From: a bacterium
GTDB taxonomy: Bacteria > Patescibacteriota > Minisyncoccia > Minisyncoccales > Minisyncoccaceae
DNA: 6,773 nucleotides
NCBI GenBank assembly: GCA_023229485.1
Contig: JALNZJ010000039.1
Span: 1-6,773, forward strand
Reading direction: 5' to 3'
Part shown: positions 1 to 5,674 of the stretch, one piece after another
Layout of the letters: each line of letters opens with the position of its first letter
Position numbering within the stretch: position 1 is the first letter of the stretch
Program-made: the position numbers and the translations under genes
Notes under the pieces: generated by a model
Told to the model about the DNA's origin: nothing
Seen by the model: the letters and a program-made list of their open reading frames with translations, nothing else
Databases searched by the model: none

Positions 1-570
1 TATTAAAACTTCGGTTTGTATTCCGCTTGGTAAAGTAACAATACTTTCGTTTACAAAAGTAACAATACCAGCAGTATCCGTTATCAAGTAAGTTACTATT
101 GCGCTGGTAGAATCACCGGCAATTTTGGGGAATATTTCAAAATTTTTACCTTTTTCCACTGTTACTTGTTGTAGTGTTTGATCGACACTTGCAAATGCCA
201 TCATATAACTATTCGTTTTATATAATTTTAATTCACCAACTGGTTTAACAGCACAAATTTCAAACGTATCATATATTAGAGTATTATAAACCGAAGCAAT
301 CGTAATAGTTACATTGCCTTCACTAAGTACTTCTAGTGTGCCATTTTTATTCACTTTAACAATATTAACATTGCTAGAAATTACGCTTAAAATATTTCTT
401 GCAGATAGTGGAGTTAAAGTAGTTGTAATTAAATCATCTAAGTCATATTTGTTTTTACTTGCGTCCACTCTTTTTGAGTAATAATAAAGTATTACTTCGC
501 TATCTGAATACTTTTCATAAATTTCGCTTTCCGGAGTATCATTAACTAACACATTTATTGCAGTGGGCGA
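1..570 (-). other. C-terminal Ig-like sequence of gene A, residues 1610-1799 (cut by window edge)
   Basis: After the beta-helix the protein returns to the Ig-like pattern. Residues 1610-1718 carry N-V-N-I-V-K-V-N-K-N-G-T-L-E-V-L-S-E-G-N-V-T-I-T-I, the common Big_2 core in which a residue state, a short K-x-N-G turn and a G-x-x-x-I-T-I strand follow each other. A second unit starts at about 1719 (P-V-G-E-L-K-L) and is cut by the end of the window. The beta-helix is thus sandwiched between Ig-like stretches and does not form the tip of the protein. What follows is unknown. Confidence 0.75.
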
Positions 571-3500
571 CTCGGCATACATAACGCCACCACCGCTTTC
601 GCTAGCCATATATAATACTGGATAACCGCTGTTAATATCAGCGCTTTCTGGCATTAACCAATACCCACTAATATAATCTTCACCATTAAACGAAGCAAAC
701 TCCCAATTTACAAAGGTATCAATATCTTTTAATTCGATACTGGCTTTTGGTGTTCCATATGCGTTACCGCTTGTTATAGTATTCAAATAGAATACATCTG
801 TAAATACGGTGCTAGGGGCTGATGTCCTTCCAATTATACCTCCCATATAAGTCGCAGTAAACGTTGCAGATGCCATCAAATAAGAAGTGGAATACGAGTC
901 AGCAATTTGTTGTGCTGTACTAGATATGTAAATATATCCTACGATACCGCCCATATAACTAGTGATTGAAGTAGTATTTGTAAATACATTTCCGCGTGAA
1001 TAAACATTAGTAATAACCGGCTGTGAATTTGTAAATGAACCGTTTAAAATGCCCACAATTCCACCGGCATACACTTTTGTTGAGGCTGAAAAAGATTGAA
1101 TATTCATTGTAGAATAGGAATTTTCTAATATTGTATTTTCATCTGACCATAATGTACCAATAAGTCCACCAATTATTATATCAGAATAGTTCTTATTTTC
1201 TATAACGTCACCATAATATGTTCCATCAGTTTCGGTGATGTAACTCATACTAGAAGACATTTGTGTACCATAACAGTATCTTATTTGTCCACCAGTTGAA
1301 AAACCAATTAAACCACCTAACTGTGAGCCACCTATAATAAGTGCAGTTGCGTTTACAGCCGATGTTGTGCCTACCGCTATGGAATTAGCATTATAATTTT
1401 CTACATATGAATATTCTACAAGCCCATTAATATTATGACCAATAAGTCCGCCTAAATTATTATTACCTCTAACAAACACATTAGCAAAGCAATTTATTAT
1501 ACCGCGTATATTTTCGGTAACTTCATCGGTTTTTTTACTAATGCCGGCAAGTCCGCCTACATTGTCATTACCAAAGACTGTTGACATTACTATTATGCTA
1601 TCAATTCTACCTTTATTATAACCAACCGCACCGCCAACCGTAGAAGTTACATTGTTTATTTTATATAATGTTCCATTAATAGTATCAGTTAAAATATCTA
1701 CTGCTACATCGGCATCAGAACTGCCATAGAAAGCATCACCGGAATTTTCGGAATATGCACCTTTACTGCCAGTTATACTCCCATTATCCGTATTAAGCCC
1801 TACTAATCCGCCTGTGTATAAAACAGTTAAAGTACTGTCTTGAACATAAAGTGTGCCTCTGGCCGTGCAATTATCAATTATTCCGTTATTTGTACCAACA
1901 AGCATACCAACAGAAACAGTGCCAACATAATTACTAGCAAAAGTATCTAATGTTGCCTGCACACTACAATTACTAATTTCACCATTATTGTAACCAGCAA
2001 TAATTCCGGCATTTACAGCATTTGCCGTCGCTACAACATTAAGATTTTGTATTAAAATGCTTAAATTTTTAATTTTGGCAGTGCTATCTAAGTAGCCAAA
2101 CATTCCTATATTTTCAAAACCAGCAGTATTTATTGTAATATTACCTAGTATGATATCGCTTGTATAACTATTCCCAAAATAATTTAGTGTGCAATCAAAA
2201 CTACCTGTAAATGGTGTAGCATTAGTGCCAATAAGCTCCCAATTAGTAAACTGAGAGAGATTTAAAGAAGTGGCTAATACATAATAAGCACTTAAATTAT
2301 TTTTTATATTAGATAAGTCGTTAGCGTTAAAAACTTTAAATGCTGTCGTTTCGGTTAAACCATCGGCAACATCTACAACAAATTTTGAAGAATAATCAAT
2401 ATCAAATTTAAAAATCTTATTACCAAATTCATCTGTTAAATAATAAGTTGAATTTTCATAACTTACAAAATAAGGATTATAAGTATTTGATGTTCCATCG
2501 TATGCCGAAATATATTGTGTTATATATTGTAAATAGGTTAGCGAATTCGGATATGTTGTTTCTGAGTATTCAGCAAAAGATAATACTTTTATCCTGTCTT
2601 GTGGAATAGCATAAATAAGTGCAACACCTACATTTTGTGACACAATTAATTTACTATTTAATTTTCTAACATTGACTACTGCTTGCAATAAGCTGTTTTC
2701 GGCAGGTGAATAATCCTCTTGATAATAAGCAAATAGTAATTTGTTGTTGTAAGCACTGCCCGGTAATGCACTTGCTTTAAACGAATAGTTACTATCTAGT
2801 GCTGAATAATAAAGCATCGGTATTGTATTTTCTGTTCCGCTTCCTAGTAGATACATATCATCAAAAGCAATATCTGATATCATTTGTGGTTTTTTAATTA
2901 TAATTTCGGCTTTTTTTGATATTACAGGATTACGAACATCACCAGTTTGAATACTGCCAATAATTGTTATAGTTTTTGAACTTTCTGTACTTGGAAGTTT
3001 TGCATACACTTTAATTTGCCCGTTTGCAAGTTCTTCCCAAGTAATGTAATAATTTGTTGTGCTGTTTTCTATATAGGCATTATTGCTTACTGCATATGTA
3101 TAATTATTTGAATTACCCTCTATTGACCACTTAATAGGTTCATTGTCGGTTATCACTGATGCATTAAAAGGGTTTATAACAAAACTAATTGTTGTGTATG
3201 ATGCATTGTCATTAAAATAGCCAATGCTATTTGCATCAAATAATTCAACTATATATTTTTCTACTCCACCTATATTTAAACTAGCATAAGAAATAGGAGT
3301 ATAAACTTCTATTAGAAAACTACAAGTAAATGTAGCGCCGGTAAAATCTTTTACCGAAATTTCTATTTGTGCAATACCATTAGAAAGTGCCATAATTTCG
3401 CCTGTTGCACTAATTGTGGCAACCGAAACACCTTCAATATCTTTTGTAGAGAATTTATAAAATTTACCATCATTAAATTGTGACAATGTTGCATTTGATG

Positions 3501-5397
3501 GATTTATGTTAATAAGAGACAATAATATACTGCGTATAGATACTTTTGCAGTAGCGGTGGGCAACTCCAATGCATCATAATCGTTAGAAGTGGCGGTGGA
3601 TAAATCACTTTCTACAATTTGCCCACTTACAGTCTGTAAATTAGCGTATATGTAGTTTATTGGATTATAAACATTAACTGTTAAATTAACAGACCTGCCA
3701 TTTTTAGAAAGTAGTTCTATTGTGGTAGCACCTTCGTTTTTTGCAGTAATATTTAATATTGCAATATTATCATTTATATCACTATACCTAGTAATCCAAG
3801 CACTTTCTACAATATTCGTATTTCCGATGTTAATACTTATATTCTTATTTGTTTCTTCTATTATTTCGGCATCGGCGGGATTTACTTGTATTATTACAGT
3901 TTTTGTTTGATTATTTTCTAATGAAATACTACTTAAAATGTCGCCAATACTATCATCAATTAAATGCTCTTTAACAAAAATATTAGTAATACCAGTGCGA
4001 GGAAGTAATTCAATTTCTGTCAATATACTTGAATTTACCGCTGAACTAATAGTAAGTGTAACATCATTAAGTACACTAGGATTTTCTTCTATATCTATTG
4101 ATGTTATTTCATGCGCTATGTAAAGATTGAGAATTCCATTTGTAACAGGAACATTATTATAATCTGTAATTTCACTACCATTACTTAATCTAAATTTAAA
4201 CTCTGCTAATGTGCTTGAAAGTGATAATTTTACCGAACTATTATAAGCAGTAATTGGATCCAATGTAATTTTTAAAGGGCTACCTGCTAAATTATAATAA
4301 GATTCTGAATTATAAATAAATAGCGAATTATCAGTATTTAAACTGTTAGATGAAATTTCTATTGATTTTAATTCATCTACTACCGTAACACTAAAAGATT
4401 TGCTAATTACTTGTTCGGTCGCTTGTCCAGAAATTTTTACTGTAACATCTGCATAAATATTTACTATGCCTAGCCCCGCCCCAGTAACTGCAAAAGTTTT
4501 ACCGGAAGTATCTGATAATACTTTATTCACTTCGGCGATTTGTGCGTTATTTGTTCGATATGTAACAAAATATTGTTCATTAGTAACAATAACTGTTTTT
4601 AACACCATAGGATTTTGATCTGAATTTTTAATAAGAGTCAATTCTTGTAATGCATTTAACGATAAATCTTCAAAAGCAATATCTTCTTCATCAATGGGTT
4701 CTATTACATATATATTTATATCTCTATACACAGCACTATTTGCAATAGATATCACTCTCACGGAAATTATGCCATTTTCAGGTCTTAAATTTACGCGCAA
4801 ATTATTTTGACTATCAATTGTCGCATATTGAGTGTTATAAGGTCTTTCAAGTGTGTTTACTATTGAATACGTAACTTCACGCTGATTGGTACCAGCAGGA
4901 GGGAATAAAATATTTTGTGCTTCTAATATGCTAGTAATATTAACATTCTGCCCACGCAAAATATATGGTGATACTACACTGCTATAAGATATCCCACTAA
5001 CTTCTAATACAGTGTTCAATCTTACAGTACAAAATTTAGCACCTTCTTCTGTCATAACTCTTATTTCAGATGTCCCCGGTGCATTAGAATTTGCTTTAAT
5101 TGTGATACGAGTTGAACTATCATATAGTACCGGCGTGCCAACTACGCTTGCAGCGGTGCTCGGGTTTATTGAAACCACCACGCCTTTTGATATAGAACCA
5201 CTTGCCCCGCTTACAGTAGCAACAATTTCAAATGTATTTAATGTATCATCAGATTCACTAAGTGTAAAATTTACAGTAGAAACATTAGTAGTAACCTTTA
5301 ATTTTGCATAAGGGTCTGCACATCCGGAAAACACACCGAATGATATTATTATCAAACTTAAAACAGTTAAAATATTTTTTACCGTTTTGTTTAGCAT
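1..5397 (-). CDS. Giant surface lipoprotein with Ig-like domains and a GLUG-type beta-helix (3' end outside window)
   Basis: I read one uninterrupted frame of 1799 codons from ATG at 5397 to base 1, with no stop in the window, so the C-terminus is missing. The start is supported by a signal peptide that begins at this Met and by a GA-rich Shine-Dalgarno just upstream. Order of parts: lipoprotein signal peptide 1-25 with Cys26; repeated Ig-like beta-sandwich domains about 31-840; an Ig-like and then Tyr-rich connector 841-1015; GLUG-like repeats 1016-1597; more Ig-like sequence 1610-1799. The Ig-like units end in strands such as TVNVYNPI (575-580 region) and FLIEVYTPI (about 694-702), typical of Big_2-type domains. 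The protein should be exported, lipidated on Cys26 and held on the outer face of the membrane, with repeats projecting outward. Adhesion or polymer binding is likely from family, but no ligand or catalytic motif is visible. It is rich in Asn, Ser, Thr and Tyr and has few Cys. Transcription is probably from its own promoter. Coding call is very secure; function is inferred. Confidence 0.95.
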   Translation of the reverse strand, partial: MLNKTVKNILTVLSLIIISFGVFSGCADPYAKLKVTTNVSTVNFTLSESDDTLNTFEIVATVSGASGSISKGVVVSINPSTAASVVGTPVLYDSSTRITIKANSNAPGTSEIRVMTEEGAKFCTVRLNTVLEVSGISYSSVVSPYILRGQNVNITSILEAQNILFPPAGTNQREVTYSIVNTLERPYNTQYATIDSQNNLRVNLRPENGIISVRVISIANSAVYRDINIYVIEPIDEEDIAFEDLSLNALQELTLIKNSDQNPMVLKTVIVTNEQYFVTYRTNNAQIAEVNKVLSDTSGKTFAVTGAGLGIVNIYADVTVKISGQATEQVISKSFSVTVVDELKSIEISSNSLNTDNSLFIYNSESYYNLAGSPLKITLDPITAYNSSVKLSLSSTLAEFKFRLSNGSEITDYNNVPVTNGILNLYIAHEITSIDIEENPSVLNDVTLTISSAVNSSILTEIELLPRTGITNIFVKEHLIDDSIGDILSSISLENNQTKTVIIQVNPADAEIIEETNKNISINIGNTNIVESAWITRYSDINDNIAILNITAKNEGATTIELLSKNGRSVNLTVNVYNPINYIYANLQTVSGQIVESDLSTATSNDYDALELPTATAKVSIRSILLSLININPSNATLSQFNDGKFYKFSTKDIEGVSVATISATGEIMALSNGIAQIEISVKDFTGATFTCSFLIEVYTPISYASLNIGGVEKYIVELFDANSIGYFNDNASYTTISFVINPFNASVITDNEPIKWSIEGNSNNYTYAVSNNAYIENSTTNYYITWEELANGQIKVYAKLPSTESSKTITIIGSIQTGDVRNPVISKKAEIIIKKPQMISDIAFDDMYLLGSGTENTIPMLYYSALDSNYSFKASALPGSAYNNKLLFAYYQEDYSPAENSLLQAVVNVRKLNSKLIVSQNVGVALIYAIPQDRIKVLSFAEYSETTYPNSLTYLQYITQYISAYDGTSNTYNPYFVSYENSTYYLTDEFGNKIFKFDIDYSSKFVVDVADGLTETTAFKVFNANDLSNIKNNLSAYYVLATSLNLSQFTNWELIGTNATPFTGSFDCTLNYFGNSYTSDIILGNITINTAGFENIGMFGYLDSTAKIKNLSILIQNLNVVATANAVNAGIIAGYNNGEISNCSVQATLDTFASNYVGTVSVGMLVGTNNGIIDNCTARGTLYVQDSTLTVLYTGGLVGLNTDNGSITGSKGAYSENSGDAFYGSSDADVAVDILTDTINGTLYKINNVTSTVGGAVGYNKGRIDSIIVMSTVFGNDNVGGLAGISKKTDEVTENIRGIINCFANVFVRGNNNLGGLIGHNINGLVEYSYVENYNANSIAVGTTSAVNATALIIGGSQLGGLIGFSTGGQIRYCYGTQMSSSMSYITETDGTYYGDVIENKNYSDIIIGGLIGTLWSDENTILENSYSTMNIQSFSASTKVYAGGIVGILNGSFTNSQPVITNVYSRGNVFTNTTSITSYMGGIVGYIYISSTAQQIADSYSTSYLMASATFTATYMGGIIGRTSAPSTVFTDVFYLNTITSGNAYGTPKASIELKDIDTFVNWEFASFNGEDYISGYWLMPESADINSGYPVLYMASESGGGVMYAESPTAINVLVNDTPESEIYEKYSDSEVILYYYSKRVDASKNKYDLDDLITTTLTPLSARNILSVISSNVNIVKVNKNGTLEVLSEGNVTITIASVYNTLIYDTFEICAVKPVGELKLYKTNSYMMAFASVDQTLQQVTVEKGKNFEIFPKIAGDSTSAIVTYLITDTAGIVTFVNESIVTLPSGIQTEVLI
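607..2352 (-). repeat. GLUG-type beta-helix domain, gene A residues 1016-1597
   Basis: The domain opens with the family lead-in F-K-V-F-N-A-N-D-L-S-N-I, then N-W-E-L-I-G and a F-T-G-S-F-D segment (1020-1068). About 12 coils follow, each with a G-x-[LIVMA]-[IVAF]-G core. Cores begin near residues 1098, 1131, 1164, 1196, 1255, 1281, 1316, 1361, 1410, 1445, 1483 and 1519. After many cores a strand carries N-C, Y-S or Y-C (ISNCSV, IDNCTA, IINCFA, IRYCYG, VYSRGN). The last coil passes to an Asp-Ile-Asp-Thr-Phe-Val-Asn-Trp helix and the closing W-L-M-P-E-S...G-Y-P-V-L strand (1558-1596), so the domain is complete. Such domains are found in adhesins and surface proteins of gut and environmental bacteria. 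No catalytic residues are evident. Oddity: Cys1069 stands where the F-x-G-x-F-D-G segment usually has Gly. Confidence 0.85.
2353..2877 (-). other. Connector: weak Ig-like unit plus Tyr-rich segment, gene A residues 841-1015
   Basis: Residues 841-940 look like a further degenerate Ig-like unit (SFKASALPGSAYNNKLLFAY at 872-891 matches the proline-turn region of the others). Residues 941-990 are unusually rich in tyrosine, 11 of 50 by direct count. The segment then enters the standard lead-in to a GLUG domain, D-G-L-T-E-T-T-A-F-K-V, at 1012-1022. It joins the Ig-like stalk to the beta-helix. I do not recognise a named domain in the Tyr-rich part. Confidence 0.6.
2878..5307 (-). repeat. Array of about seven Ig-like (Big_2-like) domains, gene A residues 31-840
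   Basis: Residues 31-840 break into units of roughly 100-135 residues. Approximate boundaries are 31-128, 129-235, 236-342, 343-466, 467-580, 581-702 and 703-840. Many units carry a proline-turn motif of the INPS/VNPAD/INPFNA kind (77-80, 505-509, 631-634, 741-746). Several also have an A-x-I-x-A-T/N-G-x-I pattern, for example ATISATGEIMALSNG at 660-674, and a closing edge strand running into a short linker (VTVVDEL, VNVYNPI, IEVYTPI). This is how bacterial Ig-like group 2 domains look in surface proteins. The units are strongly diverged from each other at DNA level, so this is an old array and not a recent tandem duplication. Exact domain count and borders are approximate. Confidence 0.78.
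5320..5397 (-). other. Lipoprotein signal peptide with lipobox, gene A residues 1-26
   Basis: The N-terminus has a charged n-region (Lys4, Lys7), a hydrophobic core (about residues 9-23, including LSLIIISF) and a lipobox F-S-G-C with Cys at residue 26. This is the classic arrangement for diacylglyceryl transfer to Cys26 and cleavage by signal peptidase II. The residue after Cys is Ala, then Asp-Pro. The mature protein is therefore expected to be membrane-anchored at its N-terminus. It does not depend on a C-terminal sortase motif, although a C-terminal anchor outside the window cannot be excluded. Confidence 0.92.
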
Positions 5398-5401
5398 TTA
5401 A

Positions 5402-5411
5402 CCCTCGCCTT
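5402..5411 (-). promoter_or_regulatory. Ribosome binding site of gene A
   Basis: On the minus strand AAGGCGAGGG lies just before TTAA-ATG. The GAGGG core ends 4 nt before the start codon and the AAGG part lies about 10 nt before it. It is a purine-rich Shine-Dalgarno in an otherwise A+T-rich leader. With the signal peptide, it fixes the start at 5397. Confidence 0.8.
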
Positions 5412-5460
5412 ACTTATTTTTTGTGTTTTAAGATATTTTTATCAAGTTTTATTGTATATA

Positions 5461-5476
5461 CTTATAATCTTATAAT
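5461..5476 (-). repeat. Tandem 8-bp repeat in the gene A leader
   Basis: On the minus strand ATTATAAG occurs twice head to tail, between the GC palindrome and the ribosome binding site. It is in the untranslated leader. No role is evident; it may be simple low-complexity A+T sequence. Confidence 0.35.
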
Positions 5477-5486
5477 TAGATAACAG

Positions 5487-5500
5487 TATGCGCGCGCATA
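5487..5500. promoter_or_regulatory. 14-bp perfect palindrome with alternating GC core in the gene A leader
   Basis: TATGCGCGCGCATA is its own reverse complement. It lies about 16-30 nt downstream of the predicted start of transcription, inside the untranslated leader. The CG-alternating core stands out in surroundings that are nearly all A and T. Its position suits an operator for a dimeric repressor acting on the strong promoter, or in RNA a short hairpin with a 5-bp stem. Neither role is shown by the sequence alone. Confidence 0.5.
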
Positions 5501-5523
5501 ATTATTCCATTATATTAACTTTA

Positions 5524-5552
5524 ATTATATTTTATCTTACAAAAAATGTCAA
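5524..5552 (-). promoter_or_regulatory. Perfect-consensus housekeeping sigma factor promoter for gene A
   Basis: Minus strand: TTGACA at 5552-5547, 17-nt spacer (5546-5530), TATAAT at 5529-5524. Both hexamers match the sigma-70/SigA consensus at all six positions and the spacer is the optimal length. Transcription should start around 5519-5516, giving a leader of about 119 nt before the gene A ATG. It lies downstream of the gene B terminator, so gene A is expected to form its own transcription unit. Confidence 0.88.
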
Positions 5553-5565
5553 ATAATTACTTGTC

Positions 5566-5578
5566 ATACTATTAGTAT
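5566..5578. promoter_or_regulatory. Small inverted repeat upstream of the gene A -35 box
   Basis: ATACTA-T-TAGTAT is a perfect 6+6 inverted repeat with one central base, ending 13 bp upstream of the -35 hexamer. It could be a regulator binding site. In DNA this A+T-rich such a short dyad can also arise by chance, so support is weak. Confidence 0.25.
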
Positions 5579-5613
5579 AGTTTGTACAGTTTTATAAAAA
5601 GTTTACCATTTTA

Positions 5614-5674
5614 TAGAAAGTAAACAAAAACCCCACATAAATAAAATTTGTGTGGGGTTTTTGTTTACTTTCTA
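5614..5674. terminator. Long perfect hairpin terminator after gene B, bidirectional in form
   Basis: Arms 5614-5637 and 5651-5674 are exact reverse complements over 24 bp. The 13-nt loop can pair further (one G-U and four A-U pairs), leaving a 3-nt loop. The stable part is CCCCACA/TGTGGGG, flanked by A5 on one side and T5 on the other. A transcript from either strand therefore has a GC-rich stem followed by a U-rich tail. For gene B, read on the minus strand, it is a classic intrinsic terminator. Its outer stem overlaps the last two codons and the stop codon of gene B. Confidence 0.92.

Larger units (their letters stand above)
5398..5664. other. Intergenic region between gene B and gene A
   Basis: This 267-bp, very A+T-rich gap holds (minus-strand order) the gene B terminator, a small inverted repeat, the consensus promoter, a leader with the GC palindrome and the ATTATAAG tandem repeat, and the gene A ribosome binding site. 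I find no tRNA, small open frame with a ribosome binding site, or recognisable riboswitch in it. GTTTAC occurs at 5601-5606 and 5663-5668 with its complement at 5620-5625, allowing a weak alternative pairing beside the terminator. Confidence 0.7.

Noticed and set aside
607..2352. Recent DNA-level tandem duplication or CRISPR-like array in the repeat region
   Set aside because: The repeats are seen only at protein level. Spacing varies and nucleotide sequences of the coils differ widely, with no constant repeat and spacer pattern.
3722..3910. Plus-strand frame of 62 codons that looks like a hydrophobic membrane peptide
   Set aside because: It lies entirely antisense to gene A. The hydrophobicity is the expected mirror of Asn/Glu/Lys-rich A+T-rich codons, and no ribosome binding site or promoter supports it.
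3938..4123. Plus-strand frame of 61 codons
   Set aside because: Antisense shadow of the gene A Ig-like region; no recognisable domain or translation signal.
5012..5311. Plus-strand frame of 99 codons
   Set aside because: Antisense to the gene A N-terminal region, which has a secure signal peptide and frame. The plus-strand product is low-complexity Val/Thr/Leu with no domain pattern.
1..5397. Alternative genetic code (TGA as Trp), considered because of the low G+C and Asn-rich proteins
   Set aside because: Trp is written TGG throughout, no in-frame TGA was met in either gene, and gene B stops at TAA.
5398..5664. Possibility that genes A and B are one gene broken by a frameshift or stop
   Set aside because: Gene B ends with a complete family closing segment followed by a strong terminator. 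Gene A starts with its own promoter, ribosome binding site and lipoprotein signal.
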